From positions 2,356,001 through 2,420,000 of the forward strand of contig NZ_JAHSTY010000001.1 in the NCBI RefSeq assembly GCF_019145355.1: a stretch of DNA of 64,000 bases, given 5' to 3'. The stretch is from Pseudomonas azadiae (GTDB taxonomy: Bacteria; Pseudomonadota; Gammaproteobacteria; Pseudomonadales; Pseudomonadaceae). The notes beneath the pieces are model-generated. The model had not been told where the DNA came from. It did not search any database and saw nothing but the letters and a program-made list of their open reading frames with translations. Positions 17,312 to 24,668 of the stretch are shown here, piece after piece. The position numbers and the translations under genes are program-made. Within the stretch, counting starts at the first letter, position 1; each line of letters begins with the position of its first letter.

Positions 17312-18685
17312 TCATTGCACCGCCTCCAGGTCAAACTGCAGCGGCTCGGCCGCCTTGCGCTTGCCCACGCCGTACCAGTCCAGTTTGCGCGTCAGCACCA
17401 TCACCGTGCCCAGCAGGCCGAACAGCAACAGCGACCCCATCAGCAGCGCGTAATCCTCGGCACTCAACAGCCCGTACAACAAGCCATACAGCGCCGCCAA
17501 CGCCGCCGAAAAGCCCAGGCCATGGGCCACGCTGCGCAGCACATGGCACACGTAGAAACCAATCAACAACACGCAGGCACTGGCAGAGATGAGGTAGGCC
17601 ATGGCGAAGCCAATGTGCTCGGACAACGACAACAACAGCAGGTAGAAGAGCGCCAGCGCAACGCCCACCAAGGCGTACTGGATCGGGTGCACCGCCAGGC
17701 TCTTGAGCACTTCGAACAGAAAGAAGCCGGCAAAGGTCAGGGCAATGAACAGCAGCGCGTATTTGATCGCACGGTCGCTCTTGAGGTACTGGTCCACCGG
17801 GTCGATGAAGTTCACGCCGAAGCTGCGGTTGTTGAAGTCGTCACAGCCCTGGCCGTCCAGGCAGGTTTGCAGGGCTTGTTCGAGGTTGGTGGAAAAGAAT
17901 GAGGTCTGCCAGTGGGCGGTAAAGCCCTTGTCGGTAATCTCGCGTTGTGCCGGCAGGAAGTTGCCGATGAAGCTGGGGTGCGGCCAGTTGGAGGCGAGCG
18001 ACACTTGGCTGGTCTTGCCCACCGGCACCACTTGCAGTTGCTCGGTGCCTTGCAGGCGCAGGTCGAAGGCAAACGCCAAGGCGTTGGGCTTTTTGCTGTC
18101 CTGCTCCGGCAGCATCACATGCACGCCCTCACCCAACCAGTCCACCTGGGAGCCCGGTTCGAATTCCAACTGCTGGCCGCCGAGCTCAAGCTTCAATGCG
18201 TTTTCGATGCCACGGATATCGCTGATGCCCACCGCCAGAAACGCCGGCTCGAAGCGGTAATCGGCGAAGTTTTCCGTAATGCCCAACTGCGCCGGCAGTT
18301 CGAAACGCCCGCTGATGCGGTTGTCGGCATGGAACAGCCGCGCCTGGTAAATGCCCCGCGCGCGCAGTTCGGTTTGCACCTGGCCGTCGAGCTCGAAACG
18401 GTCCGGCAGAAAATACAGGCGCCCCCGTTCTTCACGGGTGACTTCGTAGCGCTTGTTGAGCTTTTCATTGAGCTTCCACTCGCGCACGGTCTTGCGATAC
18501 GGCACCACCATCACCGGACCGGTGAGGCGCTGGGCGTAGCTGGAACTGCGGGCAATGTCCATCAAGACGCCGTCGCGCAGTTGCTGGCGGTCGCTGATGA
18601 TGCCGTTGATCATCAGCAATGGAATCAGCAGTAGCAGGATCAGCAGCGCAATCGCGCCAAGTTTGAAAAGCAGGCTGCGGTTCAT
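17312..18685 (-). CDS. creD: Cell envelope integrity protein CreD
   Basis: This 457-aa inner-membrane protein has an N-terminal anchor (LGAIALLILLLLIPLLMING), a large periplasmic region of about 270 residues and a cluster of five or six membrane segments at the C-terminus, the standard CreD layout. In pseudomonads creD is the most strongly induced target of CreBC and affects envelope integrity, biofilm and beta-lactam fitness. It lies 51 bases downstream of creC on the same strand. I did not find a clean TTCAC-N6-TTCAC cre tag in that gap. Confidence 0.93.
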   Translation of the reverse strand: MNRSLLFKLGAIALLILLLLIPLLMINGIISDRQQLRDGVLMDIARSSSYAQRLTGPVMVVPYRKTVREWKLNEKLNKRYEVTREERGRLYFLPDRFELDGQVQTELRARGIYQARLFHADNRISGRFELPAQLGITENFADYRFEPAFLAVGISDIRGIENALKLELGGQQLEFEPGSQVDWLGEGVHVMLPEQDSKKPNALAFAFDLRLQGTEQLQVVPVGKTSQVSLASNWPHPSFIGNFLPAQREITDKGFTAHWQTSFFSTNLEQALQTCLDGQGCDDFNNRSFGVNFIDPVDQYLKSDRAIKYALLFIALTFAGFFLFEVLKSLAVHPIQYALVGVALALFYLLLLSLSEHIGFAMAYLISASACVLLIGFYVCHVLRSVAHGLGFSAALAALYGLLYGLLSAEDYALLMGSLLLFGLLGTVMVLTRKLDWYGVGKRKAAEPLQFDLEAVQ

Positions 18686-18736
18686 GGGTCTCTCCCTGTT
18701 TTGATGGGGAGAGTCTGGGCAACCCGTGTGGGGGAT

Positions 18737-20176
18737 TTATGTGGGCAATGTGGAGACTGTGTGGAGATGCAGCACCGCTTGCACGCCGCCGGGTACGTTG
18801 CCGATCTGCAACGCGCCGCCGTGCAGTTTCATCACTTCCTCGACAAAGTTGAGGCCCAGCCCGGTACTTTTGCGCCCGCTGGCCGGGCGTGGCAGCGAAT
18901 AGAAACGTTCGCTCAGGCGCGGCAACGCGTAGTCGGGAATCGGTGCGGCCTGGTTGAACAGGCTTACCTGCACATCGTTGTGGCGCATCTGCGCACTGAA
19001 CTCCAACCGGCCGCCGGGCGGGGTGAAATCCAGGGCGTTGTCCAGCAGGTTGCCCAGGGCCTGACGCAGCAGGAAGGGTTCGCCATACACCTTCACACCC
19101 GCCGCAATCGTCTGCTCGACCTGCAAGCCGGCGCCCTCGATACGTGCGCATTGGGCCTTGAGCACCTCATCGACCATGGCCGCCAACGGGATACTGGCCT
19201 GCTCTTCCAGGCCCTGGCGTTGCTCGACCTGCGCCAGGTTCAGCAAGCGTTCGATCAACTGCTGCAGGCGCGCGCTCTCGCTGTCGATGTTGCCGACAAA
19301 GCGCTGCTGTTGTTCGCGGCTCATGTCGCCCTGCAACAGCTCCGCCGCGCCGCGTATCGCGGCCAACGGGCTTTTCAGTTCGTGGGTCAGGGTGTGCACG
19401 TAACGCTCGACGTAGGCTTTGCCCTCCAGCTGCGTGCGCATGTGTTCCACGGCGGTGGACAACTGCTTGAGTTCGCCGCCCCGGTAATACGGCAGCTCGG
19501 CGCGCCGGCCTTCGCTGACCGCCTCGGCGTACGCCGTCAAACGCCGTAGCGCAACGCTCAGCCACCAGGACAGCAGCGCGCCGAGCAACAGGCCGAGAAT
19601 CACCAGGCCCGCGCCGTACCACAATAGGCGGCGCTCGGTGCGGTCGACATAGGGCTGCAATGAACTGTTCGGCTTGGCCACGGTGACCACGCCGATGATC
19701 TGCCCGTTGTCGCGGATCGGTGCGCCCACGTGCATCACCGACGAGGTGGGATCATCCAGTTCGTTGCGCGAAGAACGCGCGCCGTACTCGCCGCGCAGGG
19801 TCAGGTACACGTCGTTCCATTTTGAATAATCCTGCCCCACCGCCGTGCCCGTGGAGTCGAGCAACACGGTGCCCTTGGCGTCGGTGACATAGATACGGTG
19901 GTTGACCTGGTTTTTCGGCAGCCCCCAGATGGTCGCCCCTGGCTGCCGATTGCCGTAAGCCTTGAGCAGCTCCGGCCAGTGGCTCTGGCCGAGCGTGCCG
20001 TTTTTGACGTCGTCGCGCAGGATCTCGGCCAGCAGGTTGGCGGTGTCCACCAGGGTTTCTTCGGTGGACTGGCGCACGCCGGGGCGGATTTCCTTCATCA
20101 CGGTGCTGAGCACAAAGTAGCCGGTGAGGCCGATAAACAGCGCATACACCAGGAAAATCCGCAGCCCCAGGCGCAT
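18737..20176 (-). CDS. creC: Sensor histidine kinase CreC
   Basis: This 479-aa membrane kinase has one span at the N-terminus (IFLVYALFIGLTGYFVLS), a periplasmic sensor region with GAPIRDNGQIIGVVTVAKP, a second span near residue 185, a HAMP region, the phospho-acceptor HTLTHELKSPLAAIRG (about residues 262-277) and an ATPase domain (LGNLLDNALDFTPPGG, STGLGLNFVEEV). It overlaps creB by one base. The CreC family senses envelope or metabolic stress; the ligand is unknown. Confidence 0.93.
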   Translation of the reverse strand: MRLGLRIFLVYALFIGLTGYFVLSTVMKEIRPGVRQSTEETLVDTANLLAEILRDDVKNGTLGQSHWPELLKAYGNRQPGATIWGLPKNQVNHRIYVTDAKGTVLLDSTGTAVGQDYSKWNDVYLTLRGEYGARSSRNELDDPTSSVMHVGAPIRDNGQIIGVVTVAKPNSSLQPYVDRTERRLLWYGAGLVILGLLLGALLSWWLSVALRRLTAYAEAVSEGRRAELPYYRGGELKQLSTAVEHMRTQLEGKAYVERYVHTLTHELKSPLAAIRGAAELLQGDMSREQQQRFVGNIDSESARLQQLIERLLNLAQVEQRQGLEEQASIPLAAMVDEVLKAQCARIEGAGLQVEQTIAAGVKVYGEPFLLRQALGNLLDNALDFTPPGGRLEFSAQMRHNDVQVSLFNQAAPIPDYALPRLSERFYSLPRPASGRKSTGLGLNFVEEVMKLHGGALQIGNVPGGVQAVLHLHTVSTLPT

Positions 20177-20844
20177 CAGCCGTGGCTCGGGCTGTAGCTG
20201 TAGCCGAGGCCGCGATGGGTCTGGATCGGCTCGGCGTCGGCGGCCACGTTGCGCAATTTGCCGCGCAGGCTTTTGATGTGGCTGTCGATATTGCGCTCGT
20301 AACCGGCATCCGCCGCGACACCGACGGCATCCAGCAGTTGCTCGCGGCTGAACACGCGCTCGGGTTGCTCCAGCAGGCTTTGCAGCAGGCGGAACTCGTG
20401 GCGCGTGAGGCTTAACGGCTGGCCGCGATACGTAATCTGCATGCGCTCCAGGTCGACCTGGAACACGATGGGCGCGGCACTTGGACCAATTCGTTTGAGG
20501 ATCGCCCTGACCCGCGCGGTGACTTCCCGAGGGCTGAAGGGCTTGACCACGTAATCGTCGGCGCCGATCTCCAGCCCCACCACGCGGTCGATCTCGCCAT
20601 CCCGCGCGCTGAGGAACATCACCGGCACTTCGCTGAACCGGCGCAGTTGCTTGCAGGTTTCAAAGCCCGTGATGTCCGGCAGGCCGATGTCGAGGATGAT
20701 CAGGTCGGCCGGGGTCTGGCGCTGATGGGCCAGCGCTTCCTGGCCGAGGCTCAGCCAGGTGGTGGTAAAGCCCTCGCCTTGCAGGGCGAATATCAGCGTA
20801 TCGGCTATCGCCGCTTCGTCTTCGACAATCAGGATATGCGGCAT
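20176..20844 (-). CDS. creB: Response regulator CreB (OmpR family)
   Basis: This 222-aa regulator has a receiver domain (acidic residues in ILIVEDEAAI, phospho-Asp in LIILDIGLPD at about residue 54, Lys in VVKPFSPRE) and a winged-helix DNA-binding domain (LTRHEFRLLQSLLEQPERVF; NIDSHIKSLRGKLR). It is the partner of CreC in the next gene and controls creD. The start lies nine bases after the stop of the protease-like gene, so all four genes probably share a transcript. Confidence 0.93.
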   Translation of the reverse strand: MPHILIVEDEAAIADTLIFALQGEGFTTTWLSLGQEALAHQRQTPADLIILDIGLPDITGFETCKQLRRFSEVPVMFLSARDGEIDRVVGLEIGADDYVVKPFSPREVTARVRAILKRIGPSAAPIVFQVDLERMQITYRGQPLSLTRHEFRLLQSLLEQPERVFSREQLLDAVGVAADAGYERNIDSHIKSLRGKLRNVAADAEPIQTHRGLGYSYSPSHG

Positions 20845-20853
20845 GGGGGTCCG

Positions 20854-21354
20854 TCAGCAGTCCGGTTTGTCGGCAGTGTAGCGACGGGCCGGGTTGACCG
20901 CAGCGTCGAATTCACGCAGGGCCTTGGCGCCGATCAGCAAGGGGTAGTTGAAGCTGCTGCGATCGGTGAGGTTAACCTCGACGGTGCGCTTGACCTTGCC
21001 CAGGCACATTTCCAGGTCGATGACCGGGCGCTTGGCCACGCTGGCCTCGTCCTTGTCATCGTCTTCATCGGCGCGGCTCTTGATCTTGCTGATGCGCGAG
21101 ACCTTGTGTTCGTAGACTTTGTCGGTGGCGTCCTTGCCGCCGAGGCGGAAACGCACCCAGTCGTCGCCATCACGGGTGAAGGTTTCAATGTCTCGGGCCG
21201 ACAGCGAAGCCGTGAGCGCGCCGGTGTCCATCTTGGCCTTGAAGGTTTCGCCGATCTCCGGCAACTGGATGTATTCGTAGCGACCGTAGAGGGTCGGTTC
21301 GGCGGCCATGACGGGCAAGGCGGCGAGTGCGAGCGAGGCAAATAGCAGTTTCAC
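20854..21354 (-). CDS. Retropepsin-like aspartic protease family protein (formerly ATP-dependent zinc protease family)
   Basis: This 166-aa exported protein has a signal peptide (about residues 1-18, cleavage after VMA) and a retropepsin-type active-site motif KMDTGALTASL at about residues 41-51, with LLIGAKALREFDAAVNP near the C-terminus. Databases label the family ATP-dependent zinc protease (Pfam PF05618), but the DTGA motif points to an aspartic peptidase fold. A basic-acidic insert (SRADEDDDKDEASV) is unusual. It appears to be the first gene of the creBCD transcript, which suggests an envelope role; that link is inference. Confidence 0.78.
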   Translation of the reverse strand: MKLLFASLALAALPVMAAEPTLYGRYEYIQLPEIGETFKAKMDTGALTASLSARDIETFTRDGDDWVRFRLGGKDATDKVYEHKVSRISKIKSRADEDDDKDEASVAKRPVIDLEMCLGKVKRTVEVNLTDRSSFNYPLLIGAKALREFDAAVNPARRYTADKPDC

Positions 21355-21527
21355 GACGTGATTTCCTCGGAAAGAAGTAGGCGGATTCTAGACCGCAAAA
21401 GCAGCACTTAGTTAGCTGACGCCAGCATAACCGGCGCACTGTGAAACATTCGTCCGGCGAATCGGGATTTGGCCTCTGGACTCAAGCTGCTTATCATGAC
21501 CCGCCTACAGGATTTCAAGAGTTACTT

Positions 21528-22421
21528 ATGCGCCGCCTGCTCACCGGCTGTCTGGTCTCATTGCTGCTATTGCTCAATACCCTGGTCCTCATCGGTCCGT
21601 TGACGGTGTTTGCCCTGCTCAAGCTGGTGGCTCCCGGTCGCTACCGCGACGCCATGTCAGGGGCGGTGATGTGGATCGCCGAAACCTGGGCCGAGATCGA
21701 CAAGCTGATCTTTGCGCTGTGCATCCCGACCCAGTGGGACATTCGCGGCGGTGATAACCTGCGGGGTGATACCAGCTACCTGGTGATCAGTAACCACCAG
21801 TCGTGGGTGGATATCCCGGCGTTGATCCAGGCCCTCAATCGACGCACGCCGTTCTTCAAATTCTTCCTGAAAAAAGAGCTGATCTGGGTGCCCTTCCTGG
21901 GCCTGGCCTGGTGGGCGCTGGACTACCCGTTCATGAAGCGCTACACCAAGGCGTTCCTGGCCAAGTACCCGGAACTGGCCGGGCAGGACCTGAAGATCAC
22001 TCGGCAAGCCTGCGAGCTGTTCAAGCGCCAGCCGGTAACGGTGGTCAATTACCTGGAAGGCACGCGCTTCAGCGAAGCCAAGCGGGCACAGCAGGGTTCA
22101 CCGTTCAGTTGCTTGCTCAAGCCCAAGGCCGGCGGTGTGGCGTTTGTGCTGGCGGCGATGGGCGAGCAACTGGATGCGGTGCTTGACGTGACCGTGGTGT
22201 ATCCGCAACAAAAGATCCCGGGGTTCTGGGATTTGATCAGTGGCGCCGTGCCAAAGGTGATCATCGATATCCGCACCCGTGAACTGGACCCGGTATTGTG
22301 GCAGGGGGATTACGAGAACGATCCGGTGTTTCGCCAGGTGGTCCAGAGCTGGGTGAACCAGCTTTGGAGGGAGAAGGATCAGCGAATCCGCCAACTGTCT
22401 GGCGAGTCCGCCGGGACCTGA
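21528..22421 (+). CDS. PlsC-type acyltransferase (YihG-like)
   Basis: This 297-aa membrane-associated acyltransferase has an N-terminal hydrophobic stretch (GCLVSLLLLLNTLVLIGPL), the catalytic NHQSWVDIPAL (HX4D motif, about residues 87-97) and the substrate-binding EGTRFSEAKR at about residue 179. The family transfers acyl chains from acyl-ACP or acyl-CoA to lysophospholipid-type acceptors; E. coli YihG is the nearest named relative. I take the ATG at 21528 (MRRLLTGCL). An upstream in-frame start exists, but it adds a non-conserved leader. Confidence 0.87.
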   Translation: MRRLLTGCLVSLLLLLNTLVLIGPLTVFALLKLVAPGRYRDAMSGAVMWIAETWAEIDKLIFALCIPTQWDIRGGDNLRGDTSYLVISNHQSWVDIPALIQALNRRTPFFKFFLKKELIWVPFLGLAWWALDYPFMKRYTKAFLAKYPELAGQDLKITRQACELFKRQPVTVVNYLEGTRFSEAKRAQQGSPFSCLLKPKAGGVAFVLAAMGEQLDAVLDVTVVYPQQKIPGFWDLISGAVPKVIIDIRTRELDPVLWQGDYENDPVFRQVVQSWVNQLWREKDQRIRQLSGESAGT

Positions 22422-22429
22422 TCAGGCAA

Positions 22430-22645
22430 TTACTGGCGATGCTCCACCTTCGGCCAGGTTCTAGAATCGTAGCCCGTCTTCAACGCTGGCTTGCTTACCA
22501 TAGTGTCTTGCTCAGCCACCGCCTCAGCCCGTGCATCGCATGCATGACCGGCGGCGTTCCCCTGCTTGGCAGGGTCGGGCAGCTTGAGGGTAGAGAGCAG
22601 ATAAGCTGCATCGCTGATAGCGCTGATAGGACCGGGAATATACAT
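22430..22645 (-). CDS. Hypothetical 71-aa protein
   Basis: A 71-codon ORF starts MYIPGPISAISDAAYLLSTL with AGGAA seven bases upstream of the ATG, which supports translation. No domain is recognised. It begins with a hydrophobic, Pro/Ser-rich stretch and ends in a charged tail. It is convergent with the acyltransferase gene and starts about 140 bases downstream of the DUF2780 gene end. It could be a small cytoplasmic or membrane-associated protein, or a non-coding frame. Confidence 0.5.
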   Translation of the reverse strand: MYIPGPISAISDAAYLLSTLKLPDPAKQGNAAGHACDARAEAVAEQDTMVSKPALKTGYDSRTWPKVEHRQ

Positions 22646-22784
22646 AGCGTTGTTCCTGCATGGCTGTTTTAAGGAATCCGCTCGACGCAGGTTAATTGCC
22701 CCGAGCGGTCCTCTTACGTGGCGAAGCATCCCACGCCGTTCCGCGAAAAATATTTCACCACATTGCCAGTTAAAACGCAGATCC

Positions 22785-23357
22785 TCAGGTACCCGTGCCC
22801 CAGGCCTGGGCCAATTTACCCAATACCGAGCTGTTCGCGCCCTGGCCGCCCAGGTATTGCAGGATCACCGGGGCAAACTGCCCGACCATGCCACTGTCCA
22901 TGCCCAAGGCGCTGAACGCGGTGTTCAGGTCGTTGGTGTTCTTCACGTTACCCAGCAGGCCGTCCAGGCCGCTGGTCTTGCTGCCGCCGGTCTGGCCGAG
23001 CAAACCGCTCAACGCGCCGAGGCTGCCCAAGGCGTTGTTGCCAGACAACTGGTCCAGGCCCGGCACGCTGTTGCCCAGTTGCGAATAATCGTTACCGCTC
23101 AGCTTGTTCTTGGCCAGGCCTAGCATGGCGCCCGTGCCGCCAACGGCTTGTTCGGGGGTGATGTTGAGTTGGGAGGTCAGTGCGCTGAGCAAGCCGGCCG
23201 TCTCGGACGACGGCGCGGCGGCGGCCGCCTTGTTGTTGCCCCCCTGCATGCCGGAGATGGCATTAGCCGCGTCGCCGAGGTTGAACCCTGCGGCAAACAC
23301 CGGGCCGGCTGCCAGCGTCATCAGGCAGGAAAGGGCGAAACCGCGTGAAATCTTCAT
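22785..23357 (-). CDS. DUF2780 (VcgC/VcgE-like) secreted protein
   Basis: This 190-aa protein has a signal peptide (MKISRGFALSCLMTLAAG, cleavage after VFA) and a Gly/Leu/Ser-rich body typical of DUF2780, with LTSQLNITPEQAVGGTGAML (about residues 61-80) and the C-terminal LGMDSGMVGQFAPVILQYL. The function is unknown; the family is predicted to be periplasmic or secreted. I selected the ATG at 23357 because AGAGG lies before it; longer starts add no signal sequence. It is divergent from the RskA-like gene. Confidence 0.82.
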   Translation of the reverse strand: MKISRGFALSCLMTLAAGPVFAAGFNLGDAANAISGMQGGNNKAAAAAPSSETAGLLSALTSQLNITPEQAVGGTGAMLGLAKNKLSGNDYSQLGNSVPGLDQLSGNNALGSLGALSGLLGQTGGSKTSGLDGLLGNVKNTNDLNTAFSALGMDSGMVGQFAPVILQYLGGQGANSSVLGKLAQAWGTGT

Positions 23358-23430
23358 CGAAACAACCTCTGGGTGTAGGGGTGAAAGCAGGCGTTTGACT
23401 GGGTATCCCGTCGGTTGTTCCAAGGCGCCT

Positions 23431-23455
23431 GGAACCCATCGGCGATAAGCCGGTC
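23431..23455 (+). promoter_or_regulatory. ECF-type promoter candidate before the RskA-like gene
   Basis: GGAAC at 23431 and CGGTC at 23451 are spaced as in ECF sigma promoters (GGAAC, 16-17 bases, CGTC/GGTC), about 35-60 bases upstream of the anti-sigma-like ORF. ECF operons often control themselves. The -10 match is imperfect. Confidence 0.3.
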
Positions 23456-23491
23456 CATGAACTGACTAAAAAATTTGTTGGGAAGAGACTT

Positions 23492-23950
23492 ATGACTACG
23501 ATCCAACCCCAAGTGATTGAGCACAAGCCTGCGTTCTGGAGCCGCCCTCGCCTGTTCATCGGCGCCTGCGTGGTGGTGGTTGCCGGTATCGGCGGCGCGC
23601 TCTACACCCAGGACAACGTCAAGTCCGCCGCCACCCTGGTGACCGCCACCCAGCAGCCGGCCGCACAGATCATGGCGCACAAGGATTACCTTGAAGTGCA
23701 ACCAATTGCCTCCACGGCCCCGGCGCCGGACCAGAGCCTGGAGCTGTGGGCCATCCCAGAAGGCGGCACGCCTGTGTCCCTTGGCCTCTTGCCCGAAGAC
23801 GGTAAAGGCATCATCGGCTTGAACCCACGCCAGCAGGCCTCCATCAGCAAGCCGGTGGAGCTGATGGTGAGTTCGGAAAGCAAGGGTGGGTCGGTGAGCA
23901 AGCAACCGACCGGGCCGACGGTGTATCAAGGTGCATTGGCTACTCGCTGA
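23492..23950 (+). CDS. RskA-like anti-sigma factor, C-terminal domain only (152 aa)
   Basis: The protein has one membrane span (LFIGACVVVVAGIGGALYT, about residues 21-39) followed by the periplasmic anti-sigma-K (RskA) domain, recognisable from QSLELWAIPEGGTPVSLGLL and the ending PTGPTVYQGAL. Full-length relatives are about 230-250 residues and carry an N-terminal cytoplasmic sigma-binding domain; here only about 20 residues precede the span. No ECF sigma gene lies beside it. It may be a reduced regulator, a decoy, or a decayed remnant that is still translated. Confidence 0.75.
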   Translation: MTTIQPQVIEHKPAFWSRPRLFIGACVVVVAGIGGALYTQDNVKSAATLVTATQQPAAQIMAHKDYLEVQPIASTAPAPDQSLELWAIPEGGTPVSLGLLPEDGKGIIGLNPRQQASISKPVELMVSSESKGGSVSKQPTGPTVYQGALATR

Positions 23951-23968
23951 AACACCCCAAATCCCCCT

Positions 23969-24054
23969 GTGGGAGCGGGCTTGCTCGCGAATGCAGTGGG
24001 TCAGACACTGATGCACAACTGACCCACCGCATTCGCGAGCAAGCCCGCTCCCAC
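23969..24054. repeat. REPIN, family A (GCTCGCGAATGC variant)
   Basis: GTGGGAGCGGGCTTGCTCGC and its inverted copy flank GTGGGTCAG / CTGACCCAC, giving an almost continuous hairpin. The same variant occurs at 39718. Confidence 0.9.
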
Positions 24055-24133
24055 ATTTGATCTTCCGCGCCTGGGTGACTTGCTCATGGCGATGGATGGC
24101 GCTTATAGTTCGGCGGTCGTCCACATGGCGACA

Positions 24134-24149
24134 CGGGTTTGGCGACCCG
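24134..24149 (+). promoter_or_regulatory. Leader hairpin 1 with TTGGCG loop
   Basis: CGGGT pairs with ACCCG around the six-base loop TTGGCG. The same loop closes a second hairpin at 24299-24318, and its complement CGCCAA sits at 24274. It is part of the leader of the 86-aa ORF. Confidence 0.6.
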
Positions 24150-24164
24150 ATCGAAATAATGCAT

Positions 24165-24197
24165 GCAAAAGCACCTGGCTCTTCGCAGGTTTTTTGC
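24165..24197 (+). terminator. Terminator-like hairpin inside the leader
   Basis: ACCTG (24173) pairs with CAGGT (24186) and is followed by six T residues; outer GCAAAA and TTTTGC can extend the stem. Such a structure can end transcription before the downstream ORF, as in attenuation, or end a short upstream RNA. Confidence 0.6.
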
Positions 24198-24216
24198 ACG
24201 CGTAAAGCTGCTCTAT

Positions 24217-24295
24217 GGCGGCTGTGCGCGGGAGACCTTCGGGTCTGCCGGCCTTTGCTTTATTTCACCGGTTCGCCAACCTGCGTACAGCTGCC
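24217..24295 (+). ncRNA. Candidate structured RNA resembling C4 antisense RNA
   Basis: A 12-bp closing helix joins 24217-24228 (GGCGGCTGTGCG) to 24284-24295 (CGTACAGCTGCC) with two G-U pairs. Inside are a stem capped by CTTCGG (AGACC/GGTCT at about 24233-24246) and a GGTT-CGCC-AACC hairpin (24270-24281). This multistem fold, with a short box complementary to nearby loops, is the plan of C4 antisense RNA of phages P1 and P22 and its bacterial relatives. The assignment rests on recall of the fold and sequence, not on a search. The targets would be the two TTGGCG loops at 24139 and 24306. Confidence 0.5.
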
Positions 24296-24323
24296 ACCCA
24301 TTCGTTTGGCGACGAATGAGTGG
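24294..24323 (+). promoter_or_regulatory. Leader hairpin 2 with TTGGCG loop, 33 bases before the ORF
   Basis: CCAC-C-CATTCGT pairs with ACGAATG-A-GTGG around TTGGCG, one mismatch in 12 positions. Its first two bases are also the last two bases of the closing helix of the C4-like fold, so the two structures compete. Confidence 0.65.
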
Positions 24324-24355
24324 TAGCCCCACTCTCTGAAATAAAGGTTGCACAC

Positions 24356-24616
24356 ATGAACCGATACATACCGCTCACCGGCCACGACAGCACCACCCCG
24401 TCCCTGCTCATCGACACCCAAACCCCGCTGCACATCCTCCACGACGCCGCCGCCTATCGCATCCGCGCCGTCACCCAAGTCATGGAAAACCTGGCCTTTC
24501 GCGAAGGCCTGGACACCGATAACGTTGTCCTCCAGGACTTCGCCCTGCTCTGCGCCATTCCGCTGCGCGACGGGTGCGATTTGCTGGATGTGATCAGCCA
24601 GCGCTTGCAGGCTTAA
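24356..24616 (+). CDS. Small hypothetical protein, DUF3077-like (86 aa)
   Basis: This 86-aa protein starts MNRYIPLTGHDSTTPSLLID, with AAGG eight bases before the ATG. Its body, an alpha-helical stretch HDAAAYRIRAVTQVMENLAF and a C-terminal LLDVISQRLQA, resembles the Pseudomonas DUF3077-type proteins; the function is unknown and the match is by eye. It has no signal peptide or membrane span. The long, structured leader and the following strong terminator show it is an independently transcribed unit. Tight RNA-level control suggests a regulatory or toxic product, but that is inference. Confidence 0.65.
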   Translation: MNRYIPLTGHDSTTPSLLIDTQTPLHILHDAAAYRIRAVTQVMENLAFREGLDTDNVVLQDFALLCAIPLRDGCDLLDVISQRLQA

Positions 24617-24627
24617 ACGGCAGATGC

Positions 24628-24658
24628 AAAAAGGGCGACCCGAGGGTCGCCCTTTTTT
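24628..24658. terminator. Bidirectional intrinsic terminator between the 86-aa ORF and fdhA
   Basis: AAAAAGGGCGACC and GGTCGCCCTTTTTT form a 13-bp stem with a CGAG loop, with A and T runs on both sides, so it can serve both converging genes. Confidence 0.93.
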
Positions 24659-24668
24659 ACGCTGCGCG

